From positions 1,571,501-1,635,500 of the forward strand of contig CP128433.1 in the NCBI GenBank assembly GCA_032615215.1: a stretch of 64,000 nt of DNA. Reading direction: 5' to 3'. The position numbers and the translations under genes were made by a program. Positions within the stretch are counted from its first letter, which is position 1. Each line of letters starts with the position of its first letter. Positions 9,290 to 17,463 of the stretch are shown here, piece by piece. This DNA is from Microbulbifer sp. MKSA007. Its GTDB lineage: Bacteria; Pseudomonadota; Gammaproteobacteria; Pseudomonadales; Cellvibrionaceae. The notes beneath the pieces were generated by a model, which did not search any database, was not told the DNA's origin, and saw only the letters and a program-made list of their open reading frames with translations.

Positions 9290-11206
9290 TCAGGGGGTAT
9301 ACCAAATTGGGGATGTATAAGCGCGCTCCTGGATAACAGCGGGTCCTTCAGAGGGTATCTGAATATTTCCGTTGTTAATTTCTTTTACGGCCACTGCATC
9401 GTAAAGTGAATGGCGAGGAGTAGGGATTTGTAATACCCGAACATAGTAAAATGCTCTTTCGTTCACATTAAAACTTGGATCCTGCCACAAGGTTGATAAC
9501 TCAATAGAACCAATATTGTTAGTGTATTGCCCCGTTTCTCGACTCACGGTATCACCCACTGGCTTTAACTGACCTTGGTTATTAAGAGTGCGCTCCCCAG
9601 ACCAAGCAACATTAATTACTTTCTCATGACTTTTTCCCGTTGCGTCTAACCAAGATTTTACCACCTGAACTCGATCCAGATTTGCTCCTTTAGGATCTTT
9701 TGTCGCGCGTATAAGTAGCTGAATTGGTTGGTCAGTTCCTTGTGGTTTGACTAAATCACCCCCCATAGGTACTCCATGGGAATAACCTAGTTCAGCAATA
9801 TTTTCAGCATCGATAGCGTGTTTCGGAAAATTCCAGCCTGCAAAGACGCGCACCTGAATTCGAGGGCCTGTAGTGGCGTATACCTCACGACGTTTAAATG
9901 CAGCGAAAAGGCTTTCTCTGGTATTTTCTTCTGCCCAAGCGGCGGCGAGTCCAGAAGCAGACATGTTCCAACCTGTAGCCTTGGTTCCGCCAATGACAGT
10001 GTTAGTTCGCTTGCTGCTTGGTACTGAATCATGAGCAAACTTGCCCCAAAAGTTGTTCTCCTCAGCAGTTGACATACCAGTATGTGAATCTGTGGACCCC
10101 ACAAACCCCAGCTTATAAGGGTTTACACCAATTTTCTCCTGTATTTCCAGCCCTGAACGTAAGGCGAATCGGACGAAATCACCTCTAGCGACACGGTACG
10201 ACTCCGGGTCAGCTTGTAGGTAGAATGGATAATTCTCAAAGTCTGCGAAAGGATCGTCCGGGGAAAGCGTTGAATGGGTTTCTGAGTCTCCCTTAATTTG
10301 TGTTATTTCAACCAGGGGCTCCCAGCGCATGCGTGTACGCGCATACTGTGTATCAATTGGCTCACCACGCAGAGTGGTTTCTGCAAACATATACCCTTTA
10401 GACACATTGGAATTGTGGGGGATCGCAATGAATTCACTGCCAGTTCGTTTAGATGTCTCATCTAACCAGTGCCACAAATCTTCTGGGTACTGGCTCTGAT
10501 CAGACCCAAAAGGAAGATACTGCTTAGCTTTTTCCGCCCCATCAGGAGAGACTACCACCCGGTGTAAGTTGGCCCCGGTTGGTGTTGAGCTCCATTCCCA
10601 GCCAATAAAACTGGTAAAAGTGCCCGGGTTATTATGGCGCTCTGCGGCATCGACTATTGCGCTCCATGCGCTTGTCCGGGTCTTATCCAGATCTCCAAGA
10701 ACGGGCTCAGGGGGCGTGTTAGCTGGGTCCTGGACAGGGTCAGCGGGAGCTACTGTGTCTAGCGCCTTTTTGGGCAGTAACTCATTGAAAATATCCATAC
10801 CTTCATTTATTGAGACTTTATATCTAATATGCTGCTTGGCAAACCAGCGCATCATTGACTGGTATAAGGACATATCGCTGTCGAGCTCATCTGTTTGATT
10901 CACCACTGCCCTCATAACTCCCAGCCCTTCAGCGTGATCTGAAACCACGAGAAAATCCAACGGGGTGTCTATACGTACTTTTGCATGAGTGTAGGGGTGA
11001 ATAACCGGCTGCCCCTTGGCCCACCGATAAGCGGTGTCCGGAGTTGCCGAATAATTTTGGCTTAAGAAGGCATCGAATGAGTAGGAGGTATGAAGGTGCA
11101 TATCTCCCCAGAAAACCTGAGTGGGCTCACTAGCAGTAACACTTAGGTGAGTGATGGATAATGTAACCCCTACCAGACGTGCTATTCTTTTTATGGGATT
11201 TTTCAT
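9290..11206 (-). CDS. DUF3604 protein (secreted, PHP-like metal-binding motifs)
   Basis: A secreted protein of about 638 residues with an N-terminal signal peptide (MKNPIKRIARLVGVTLS, probable cleavage near TASE). It matches the DUF3604 family: WGDMHLHTSYSFDA close to the mature N-terminus, VSDHAEGLGVM, FIGWEWSS, IPHNSNVSKG, GSTDSHTGM and REVYATTGPRIQV. The HLH, DH, HN and DSH motifs resemble a PHP-type metallohydrolase site, so a phosphoesterase- or hydrolase-like activity is plausible, but the family has no agreed function. The start at 11206 is chosen for the signal peptide; the frame extends to 11263 without a ribosome binding site. It heads the operon with the parvulin and HupE-like genes. 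Confidence 0.85.
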   Translation of the reverse strand: MKNPIKRIARLVGVTLSITHLSVTASEPTQVFWGDMHLHTSYSFDAFLSQNYSATPDTAYRWAKGQPVIHPYTHAKVRIDTPLDFLVVSDHAEGLGVMRAVVNQTDELDSDMSLYQSMMRWFAKQHIRYKVSINEGMDIFNELLPKKALDTVAPADPVQDPANTPPEPVLGDLDKTRTSAWSAIVDAAERHNNPGTFTSFIGWEWSSTPTGANLHRVVVSPDGAEKAKQYLPFGSDQSQYPEDLWHWLDETSKRTGSEFIAIPHNSNVSKGYMFAETTLRGEPIDTQYARTRMRWEPLVEITQIKGDSETHSTLSPDDPFADFENYPFYLQADPESYRVARGDFVRFALRSGLEIQEKIGVNPYKLGFVGSTDSHTGMSTAEENNFWGKFAHDSVPSSKRTNTVIGGTKATGWNMSASGLAAAWAEENTRESLFAAFKRREVYATTGPRIQVRVFAGWNFPKHAIDAENIAELGYSHGVPMGGDLVKPQGTDQPIQLLIRATKDPKGANLDRVQVVKSWLDATGKSHEKVINVAWSGERTLNNQGQLKPVGDTVSRETGQYTNNIGSIELSTLWQDPSFNVNERAFYYVRVLQIPTPRHSLYDAVAVKEINNGNIQIPSEGPAVIQERAYTSPIWYTP

Positions 11207-11384
11207 ATTTCCAATTACCAGCGTCGGCTGGCTATCTTTTAGGTGACTAGATCCTCTTAACATGTCAGGATCGTTAGGATAATCTTGGTAAATAAGGAAG
11301 TGATTGATTAGATGCTAATCATTTGGCTTTTAGGTTTCTTTGCAAATAAAGCCAATCTCTTGACCAATTAGGACACACTTGTAG

Positions 11385-12428
11385 ATGGCTGAGTATGGAC
11401 ACACGACCATTGCAACTTGGGTATTACCTATTATTGAGGCCCTAAAACCATTCTGTTCTACCCAAGAAATTTTGCAGCGTGCAGAAATTGACCCCAAATG
11501 CATAGTGGATGCGAACCAGAGAATTCCTTTAGAGAATATGAAAAAACTATGGGGGCTCGCTGAATCTATATCAGGTGATGATTGTATCGGCCTGCAAGTC
11601 ACTAAGTATGTGAATCATACAAACCTTCACGCTCTAAGCTATGCCCACTTGGCCAGTAGCTCCATCAGGGAGAGTTTACTAAGATCTGCTCGATTCTCAG
11701 AAGTGGTTACCACCGCTATGCGAATCAATGTTCATGATGAACAGCAGCAAGTAGTAGTATCCTGGGAAAAGGTTGACAACTTCCCATATGATCCAAGTAT
11801 TCATGCTATAGATGCCTTTATGGCTTTGCTAATAAAGTCCATCAGAAAGATATGCCCTGATGTGCATCATCATTTGATTTCAATTAATCTGGAGAGGCAC
11901 AGACCTGCCACCCTTGAGCGGCATAAATTGATGTATAAATGCCCAATTAACTTTTCGGCAGACATTTGTGAGATTAGATTTAAACAAGAGTTTGTTGATC
12001 GAAAGCTCTCTTCGGGAAACGATGAGCTGGTCAGGGTCAACGAGCAAGCCCTAATTGGTTACTTGGAGCGTTTGCAGAAGAATGACATAGTTAGCATGAC
12101 CAGTAGAGTACTTGTTGATCTGGTGTCTTCAGGTAATTTTTCACAAGAGGTCGTGGCCAAGGAACTTGGTATTAGTTGCCGTGGTTTGCATAGAAAACTA
12201 AAAGAAAGAGGTTCCAGTTATCAGACTGTTCTAGATGAAATACGCCAGCATCAGGCTGTACAGTATCTTAAGCAAAGCGATACCCCGATCACGTCAATCG
12301 CCTACAAATTAGGGTTCTGTGATACCAGTAGTTTTTCGAGAAGCTTTAAAAAATGGACTGGGCAATCTCCACGAGAGTTTCGGGGTAAGCATAGTAGAGA
12401 TACCTCAACAGAAATCTGTATAGATTAA
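11385..12428 (+). CDS. AraC family transcriptional regulator
   Basis: A 347-residue regulator with the N-terminal ligand-sensing arrangement typical of OruR/ArgR-like AraC proteins (Arabinose_bd type). The C-terminal double helix-turn-helix spans about residues 245-335: VVAKELGISCRGLHRKLKERG is the first HTH and ITSIAYKLGFCDTSSFSRSF the second, followed by KKWTGQSPREFR. It is divergent from the DUF3604 operon with about 180 bases between the starts, so it is the likely local regulator of that operon (inference from position). It is followed by about 150 bases with no gene. Confidence 0.85.
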   Translation: MAEYGHTTIATWVLPIIEALKPFCSTQEILQRAEIDPKCIVDANQRIPLENMKKLWGLAESISGDDCIGLQVTKYVNHTNLHALSYAHLASSSIRESLLRSARFSEVVTTAMRINVHDEQQQVVVSWEKVDNFPYDPSIHAIDAFMALLIKSIRKICPDVHHHLISINLERHRPATLERHKLMYKCPINFSADICEIRFKQEFVDRKLSSGNDELVRVNEQALIGYLERLQKNDIVSMTSRVLVDLVSSGNFSQEVVAKELGISCRGLHRKLKERGSSYQTVLDEIRQHQAVQYLKQSDTPITSIAYKLGFCDTSSFSRSFKKWTGQSPREFRGKHSRDTSTEICID

Positions 12429-12579
12429 GAGCGATTTAATATCACAACATGTGAGAATGCCCGGCAGCGCCGACTCATATTGTCGAGTACCTCATCATCA
12501 AATTGAAACCTCTCTATAATTGTTGCGACCCACCAGTTATAGTGGCTCTTATTTCTGTCAGGAATTCTCTCGCTACCCA

Positions 12580-12879
12580 TTAATTCCCCCCGCTTGCGGT
12601 CAAGTAAAATAGGAATAAAGCTGCAGCGAAATATAGGGGGACACGAATAATGCCTGCAATTCTATTTGGGCCCCACTCATCTTTAGCTATGGCTGTCTTG
12701 AACTCATTTAGAGTGAAATAACAAAATGCGCAGCCAAGTAAAAAGGAGCCTGCCCGAGTATTGAAAATGGACAGATTTAGCATCTCAGGATTCAAAAACC
12801 GGATAGCCAGCAAGCCAAGCATTGCCAGTAGGGTGGTGAGGATAATAAATTCATTAATTCCAAATGCCTTCTTGCTCAT
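12580..12879 (-). CDS. Small membrane protein of unknown function
   Basis: 99 residues with about three predicted membrane segments (EFIILTTLLAMLGLLAI, a middle segment around SFLLGCAFCYFTL and PLYFAAALFLFYLTA). No family recognised. No attC site follows it, so it is not clearly a cassette gene. Confidence 0.55.
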   Translation of the reverse strand: MSKKAFGINEFIILTTLLAMLGLLAIRFLNPEMLNLSIFNTRAGSFLLGCAFCYFTLNEFKTAIAKDEWGPNRIAGIIRVPLYFAAALFLFYLTASGGN

Positions 12880-12934
12880 AAAATACGATATTCCAATTAG
12901 TGCGGGCTTACCGGTTTGTTAAAGTAGTGCATGT

Positions 12935-13200
12935 CCTCGCAAGCTTGTATGGTTGCTCTCATCCGAACTTGATCTTAACGCCCCCACCGCGAGGGGATAG
13001 ATAGGGCCCCACCTTGGGAGCCAATTCTAGACCAAACAAAGGATCAATTGCAGTCTAATTCCCATACTAACCAACACACTTGGCGGTAGTAATGGAAGCT
13101 AGCAGTGGACAGGCGTACCCTACACAGACAAGCCAGGGATTCCATAGGTATTTATATCGGCTCGCCGCACCTGGATAAGCGGCACTAGATTGGTGTCGTC
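12935..13200 (+). mobile_element. Probable left-end remnant of an IS110-family element
   Basis: This noncoding stretch contains GCTTGTATGGTTG, also present at about 34650 in the 5' noncoding end of the intact IS110-type element. Further along it has GACAAGCCAGGGATTCCAT, wording I associate with the 5' ends of IS110-family elements. No transposase frame follows. This is a judgement from similarity by eye, not an alignment. Confidence 0.4.
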
Positions 13201-14133
13201 AATTGATAGGAGCGCTAGTTCCAAACCGTTGCTTTATATCTCAATTACTCTGCAATCCCACCCCTAGCGAGTTCAATCGATGCGCGTATATTTCGATTGG
13301 GGTTCACTTTCTGAGATACACTACGAACATTTAGAATTTATAGCTTCACCCTTTGAGTGAAGTGAATTCTTTGGGGGTGTCGCATCAAGAAGTCCAATCC
13401 CTAAAGGGTTATAAAATAACGCCATCACTATTCCTAATAGGATGGTTACCTAAAATCCACTGGAATATATTAAAAATACCTAAGCAATTTTGGCTGTAAG
13501 CAGAAGGTGACTTGTGGTAAGTAGCAGTATTAAAGATCTAATCTTTTGAGTTCTTTCGAGTGAGCTTAATGGAAGCACCAGCATAAATGGTTAATTTTAT
13601 GTGTGACTCAGATTATTCAAAGCGCTAAGTAAAAAAATATAGGCACAAAAATAATCTTATTGGATTTTATTAAGTTTGTTTTAGTGTCAAAGCTGCGTAA
13701 AATCAATGGATACTTAATGATATTTTGGTCAGCGTTGAGCTGCCTTTTAAAAATATAGCTACCAAAGAAGTTTAACCAAGTCAATAATTTTCTAAAAATC
13801 AGCCCCTCAAAGGAGGGCGGTATTGTGACGTAAAAGCAAGTAAAAGGCGCTGACCCGAGGTGGTGCAACACCAGGGGCCAGCTAACCAAATTGATACACA
13901 CACTATCAAAATGGCTATATGGATCATACGCTAGAAACCCGCTCGTCTTCAATAAACTGGAGTATATTGAGCAGTTTGGAGAGGTTCTCCAAGCTCTGGG
14001 AGCGTAGTGCCCGCCTTTTCTTCTTCTATGCCTACCGTTCTCGTGCACCCCCTCATATTTCCTCAAAAAGTTACTTGCAAAGCCTTCCATTAGGGGTGGT
14101 CTACAAATGGTTTGAGTCTTAGAGGAAACAAAT
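13201..14133. other. Intergenic region before csrA, no confident gene
   Basis: A minus-strand frame at 13617-14090 is open but its Arg/Lys-rich then hydrophobic translation does not look like a protein family and it lacks a good ribosome binding site. A short hairpin GGTGGTGCAACACC sits near 13859. The last bases before 14134 provide the csrA leader with a strong GAGGAAAC Shine-Dalgarno. Confidence 0.35.
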
Positions 14134-14322
14134 ATGTTGATCTTAAAGCGCCGGACGGGTCAAAACTTAAGGATTGGAGCAAATGTCTCAATTACCGTAT
14201 TGGAAGTTAAAGGTAATCAAGTGAAGATAGGCATACTTGCTCCCAAATCCCTGCCTGTTCACCGTGAAGAAATATATATACGTGTACAAAAGGAGCGGGC
14301 ACTTGGAAGAGGAGATCGTTGA
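14134..14322 (+). CDS. csrA: CsrA/RsmA family RNA-binding regulator
   Basis: A 62-residue post-transcriptional regulator of the CsrA family, which binds GGA motifs in mRNA leaders as a homodimer. Conserved elements are visible: N-terminal MLILKRR, VLEVKGNQVKIGI and the RNA-contacting VHREEIYIRVQ near residues 42-52. It diverges from typical housekeeping CsrA (RTGQNLRIGANV where MIGDEV-like sequence is usual), so I read it as an accessory paralogue. GAGGAAAC about 6 bases upstream gives a strong start. It is on the plus strand at the left border of the cassette array, opposite to the cassette genes. Confidence 0.9.
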   Translation: MLILKRRTGQNLRIGANVSITVLEVKGNQVKIGILAPKSLPVHREEIYIRVQKERALGRGDR

Positions 14323-14353
14323 TAGCCCCGCTGTTGCTACGGATGTCCCAAAG

Positions 14354-14423
14354 CATCCGTGTCAAAACCATGGTGAGGTAGCGGTTTTGATATTGGGTGC
14401 CTTTGCTAGCGACCCCCTACTTG
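14354..14423 (-). other. attC left half, interrupted by intron remnant
   Basis: GTCAAAACC...GGTTTTGA forms an arm like that in the interrupted attC near 16690, and the piece ends in TACTTG, the exact 5' exon end used by the group II introns. The other half (TTATG) resumes at 14640 after the intron remnant. Confidence 0.6.
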
Positions 14424-14639
14424 CTGGATGTAATCAATGAGTAAATGTTGAATTCACCTACCAATATGTCATGTCATAGATGTCCAATTTATGGGCGCCC
14501 AAGATCGTTCCAACTGAAATTAAGAGCTGCTCGACAGTATTGTTGAGTAGAGATTCATTATTGAGAGGGAGCTGCCCATGTCTGACCCGCACGATAGGTG
14601 GTGTGGGGGATGGTAGCTAGAAACTACCGGACACCCGAG
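14424..14639 (+). mobile_element. Group II intron 3' remnant
   Basis: 216 bases keep only the 3' part of the intron type seen at 16738, 18342 and 19876. The conserved words include GAGCTGCTCGACAGTATTG, a degenerate domain V (CTGACCCGCACGATAGGTGG) and the domain VI hairpin GGTAGCTAGAAACTACC, ending ACCCGAG before TTATG. The 5' domains are missing. It sits at the same attC position as the others. Confidence 0.7.
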
Positions 14640-14923
14640 TTATGTTTTTTAGCTCTTTCATAAAGACTGAAGACTATTAGATAACCTAGAGCCTGGATTA
14701 CCCATACTTCAAAACCTAGAATAGTGTTGCCTATATCCAATAGCTCTTGAATGCCAAGATATATTGATACTGGCCACCAACACACAATCGCTATGGCAAA
14801 TTCGATTTTATAGTACCATTTCAAATATTCATCACCATCACTTGCCATCCCAGCGTGCAGGAAAAATAGATACCCGACTATAGATACGATGACTATGAAT
14901 ATACTTCGCTTAACCCATTTCAT
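14624..14923 (-). CDS. Cassette gene: small membrane protein, C-terminus altered by intron
   Basis: 99 residues with about three hydrophobic segments (RSIFIVIVSIVGYLFFLHAG, FAIAIVCWWPVSIYLGI, VWVIQALGYLIVF); no family recognised. The stop codon (14624-14626) lies inside the intron remnant: the tail reads N-S-G-V-R-stop, whereas the uninterrupted attC would give N-K-stop. It is the leftmost minus-strand cassette gene of the array and is preceded by the attC at 14936-15027. Confidence 0.65.
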   Translation of the reverse strand: MKWVKRSIFIVIVSIVGYLFFLHAGMASDGDEYLKWYYKIEFAIAIVCWWPVSIYLGIQELLDIGNTILGFEVWVIQALGYLIVFSLYERAKKHNSGVR

Positions 14924-14935
14924 TTGAGTGCCTAG

Positions 14936-15027
14936 GTAAACATACGCTTTGATTTTATCTGCACGTTAGCGCGTCTTGTTGAGCTATACTTTTCATGGTT
15001 TAATCGAACAAGACAAACTTGTTAAGT
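14936..15027 (-). other. attC recombination site
   Basis: It ends in CTTGTTAAGT on plus just outside the stop of the next gene, and has internal arms GTCTTGTT/AACAAGAC. The left consensus (ACATACGC instead of TAACGC) is degenerate. Confidence 0.65.
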
Positions 15028-15034
15028 ATCTCGA

Positions 15035-15475
15035 TTAGTGTTTGTAATTTGACCATTTGATAGTTGTATTTCTAATAACATTACATGATTTTAGTTTTAC
15101 CTTTTTAAATTCAAGTTTAGTATTAATCTTGTCCTTAGCGCTTAGAGTAATCATAGTTCTGTTATTAGACCATATCATGCCAGTATTCTGAAAAAGATAA
15201 GCCTTATCATCTAAGGTTATTAATTCTGCGGTAACACATCCTTCAGGGTACTTTCTATCAGCTATTTCACGTGCCTCAAGGATAGCAGAAGCATTGATCT
15301 CACTAGATGTATCAATTTTTAGATTTGCCCCCATAGTAACCACATTTAAATTTTGGGCTGGGATAAGTACTACTGGATTGTCATTAACTGTAATTGGATT
15401 TTGATTTAGTTGTATTGTTGCACCAAAAAATATTATTTTTAGAAAGGTTGACACGGATTTATCCTGTATACACAA
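15035..15475 (-). CDS. Cassette gene: hypothetical protein with N-terminal hydrophobic segment
   Basis: 146 residues; the N-terminal FLKIIFFGATIQL could be a weak signal or anchor, and the rest is beta-rich and soluble-looking (NVVTMGANLKIDTSSEINASAIL). It contains two cysteines (GCVTAEL and KSCNVIR) that could form a disulphide if exported. No family recognised. It lies between two attC sites in cassette orientation. Confidence 0.6.
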   Translation of the reverse strand: MCIQDKSVSTFLKIIFFGATIQLNQNPITVNDNPVVLIPAQNLNVVTMGANLKIDTSSEINASAILEAREIADRKYPEGCVTAELITLDDKAYLFQNTGMIWSNNRTMITLSAKDKINTKLEFKKVKLKSCNVIRNTTIKWSNYKH

Positions 15476-15524
15476 CGCTAAAATAACCGACGGCTCTAAG
15501 CCGTCGCGCTTGATTGTTTTATTA
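15471..15524 (-). other. attC recombination site (short)
   Basis: The site runs from ACAACGCT to GATTGTTTTATTA, with the perfect hairpin CGACGGCTCTAAGCCGTCG between them. It lies between a gene start and the next gene's stop, as expected. Confidence 0.7.
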
Positions 15525-15529
15525 GGCCT

Positions 15530-16363
15530 TTACTTGAAGATATGCACGACCTCTCCAATTATGCGATCGCCGGTAACATAGCCCCAAAACCTGCTATCTG
15601 CTGAGTTGTCTCGGTTGTCACCCATAAAGAAATAGCTTTCCTCAGGTACTACAATTTCCTCCATATCACTAGCTGGACGCATTTTCATTCGTTGAATCAA
15701 ATACGTGATACCATTCAATTGCTGCTCATAGACTGCTAGATGATCTGTTTCGTATAGAAGATTTGTGATTAATAAAGAGCCATTAATAGTAATGTCATTG
15801 CCTTTGATAGCAATCCTATCACCAGGTAAAGCGATCAATCTCTTGATAAAAGGAGTGTCCTTATGAGGTGGATAGAACGCATACAATTTCCCTCTCCGCA
15901 TTAGATCTGTTGAAGTTATATTCCCGTTGGTTAAAGAAGCACCATACGTTCCATATGTGCGATAGCCTAACTTCTGAACAACGATGTAGTTTCCGTTATC
16001 TATTGTTGGTTGCATTGATGCGGAAGGAAAAAGAAAAGGCTCGTATAGGAAAGACCTAAATAGAAAGACTGTTGAAAAAAACGTAATATAGATGGTAGGG
16101 ATGCCCCACCACTTGGAGTACCAACCCCGCTCACTAGAACTCTCAAATTTCTTTACAACAAAATACGCATGTATTGGGCAGATTAATGAAAAAATGGCCG
16201 TAAATAGAGTTTGATACTTCCAATCAAGTATAGAAACAATACAAGAAAGAAGGACATAGAGCCAAAACAGTTTTGGCCTATTTAAGTATAGAAATGTGAA
16301 CGCTTGTAGGACTACACCTAACAGTACTGCAATCCATGTCTTCGGTTTCCAATTGATATTCAA
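15530..16363 (-). CDS. lepB: Cassette gene: signal peptidase I
   Basis: A 277-residue type I signal peptidase that would cleave signal peptides at the periplasmic face of the inner membrane. It has several N-terminal membrane segments (residues about 12-105). The catalytic Ser116 lies in FPSASMQPT and the catalytic Lys174 in FIKRLIALPGD. The C-terminal box is MGDNRDNSADSRFWGYV. All active-site motifs are intact, so it should be active. It is carried as a cassette, flanked by attC sites at 15471 and 16386, and is presumably additional to the housekeeping lepB, which is usually next to lepA and is not in this window. Its extra N-terminal membrane segments differ from the two of E. coli LepB. 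Confidence 0.9.
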   Translation of the reverse strand: MNINWKPKTWIAVLLGVVLQAFTFLYLNRPKLFWLYVLLSCIVSILDWKYQTLFTAIFSLICPIHAYFVVKKFESSSERGWYSKWWGIPTIYITFFSTVFLFRSFLYEPFLFPSASMQPTIDNGNYIVVQKLGYRTYGTYGASLTNGNITSTDLMRRGKLYAFYPPHKDTPFIKRLIALPGDRIAIKGNDITINGSLLITNLLYETDHLAVYEQQLNGITYLIQRMKMRPASDMEEIVVPEESYFFMGDNRDNSADSRFWGYVTGDRIIGEVVHIFK

Positions 16364-16385
16364 ACTTTCTCCTTAGTTCCGTAGG

Positions 16386-16435
16386 TCTAATGCCACCAGC
16401 GGTGGTTTTTGTTCCAATGTCTTAGCTTGTTAACA
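16386..16435 (-). other. attC recombination site (short)
   Basis: It runs from CTAATGCCACC to CTTGTTAACA with internal arms CCACC/GGTGG, between the signal peptidase start and the small gene's 3' side. Confidence 0.6.
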
Positions 16436-16493
16436 GCTGATGCGACGAATATCGCCATCAGCTGCGATTGATTCAAATAGCGAATCTAGTGGC

Positions 16494-16652
16494 TCATACA
16501 TGTGCCACCGATCCACTGACCAAATCTGGAGACGGATTCCTAGCCAGTTCTTCCATCATTTTTGCAGCATATATTTCGCCTAGTAAATGAATACTAACAG
16601 TGCCTAGAACAATATATATCGAAACACAGATGCGGCTGTCTCTTTTACTCAT
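16494..16652 (-). CDS. Cassette gene: 52-residue small protein with one membrane segment
   Basis: A short gene starting MSKRDSRICVSIYIVLGTVS and ending SGSVAHV. The N-terminal half is a single hydrophobic helix (about residues 8-29) after a basic start, so it is probably a small inner-membrane or secreted protein. GAGG lies six bases before the ATG. It sits in cassette orientation between attC sequences. No family recognised; its function is unknown. Confidence 0.55.
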   Translation of the reverse strand: MSKRDSRICVSIYIVLGTVSIHLLGEIYAAKMMEELARNPSPDLVSGSVAHV

Positions 16653-16659
16653 GTTGCCT

Positions 16660-16737
16660 CGGGTTATAGGGAACGTCTAGAGCCCTGCGTCAAAACCAAA
16701 GTTAAGTGGCGTTTTTGATCTCGGGTACCTTTACTTG
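16660..16737 (-). other. attC left half, interrupted by group II intron
   Basis: It contains the arm GTCAAAACC...GGCGTTTTTGAT and ends TTTACTTG directly before the intron. Joined to TTAACTG at 17442 it restores the attC end ACTTGTTAAC. Its leftmost consensus is degenerate. Confidence 0.65.
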
Positions 16738-17441
16738 GTACGCCCAGCATGGGCGTGAACTAATGAGGTGGAAGCCTCCTGTATAAGGATCACCGTTTAA
16801 TGGGTTCCATTAAATGCTAACTATTAGCGAATGGCAACTGCAGGACGTGAGGTTTTGTGGGAGGAAGTTGCCAGCAAATCTACGAGCTGACGAACGGAAA
16901 CATCCTAAAAGGCTGAGCCTGTAGGTTGGGGGGATAAAAGACACCGAAGCCGGATGATCTAGCGGGCAAAGTCAATGATACAGTTGAGTATATAAAGTTT
17001 ACGTTCTTATCTGGGGAAATCTGTTTAGCTTGCTGCTGTGAAACTGTCAGTGTGGCCGCTGACTCATAAGTAGGCCCAACCCGCTAGCCGCCATTGCGGG
17101 GTTAAAAAAAGGTGGTGGAACACGGCAGCGTCTCGGTCAGAAATGAATAGATTGATTAAATAGAAGTCAGCTGACGGCATAGTAGCCAAGTGCCAAGATT
17201 TACACCTTGAACAGAGTGAAGGCCTGAACCTAAACTCCACGAATTAAAAGACCGGATTTTCCTACCGATATGTTTCCAGTCAGATAAAGTTGAGGATGGG
17301 CACTGTTATGGCACTCAACTTAGATGAGTATCTGCTCGACGCTATCGTTGGGTAGAGATTCAGCGGATAGGGAACCGGCCATTGCGGACCGGCACGATGG
17401 GTAGCGTGGGGCAGATAGCTAGAAACTACCGGCTACCCGAT
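16738..17441 (+). mobile_element. ORF-less group II intron, copy 1 (704 bp)
   Basis: The 5' end GTACGCCCAGCATGGGCGTG matches the GUGYG-type start and first stem of bacterial group II introns. Conserved domain I-III words follow: CTACGAGCTGACGAACGGAA, GACACCGAAGC, TTCTTATCTGGGGA, TCATAAGTAGGC and GTCAGCTGACGGCATAGTA. In maturase-bearing relatives the reverse-transcriptase ORF begins in domain IV just after this point; here there is only a short linker. Domain V (about 17372-17409, somewhat degenerate) and the domain VI hairpin TAGCTAGAAACTA precede the 3' end CTACCCGAT. It is inserted in an attC at ACTTG^TTA, antisense to the cassette genes. Splicing would need a maturase in trans. Confidence 0.85.
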
Positions 17442-17463
17442 TTAACTGCATGCCACAAAATAT

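Noticed and set aside
13617..14090. 157-codon minus-strand frame next to csrA
   Set aside because: Arg/Lys-rich then hydrophobic translation without family resemblance and no good start; it could be a decayed gene but nothing supports it.
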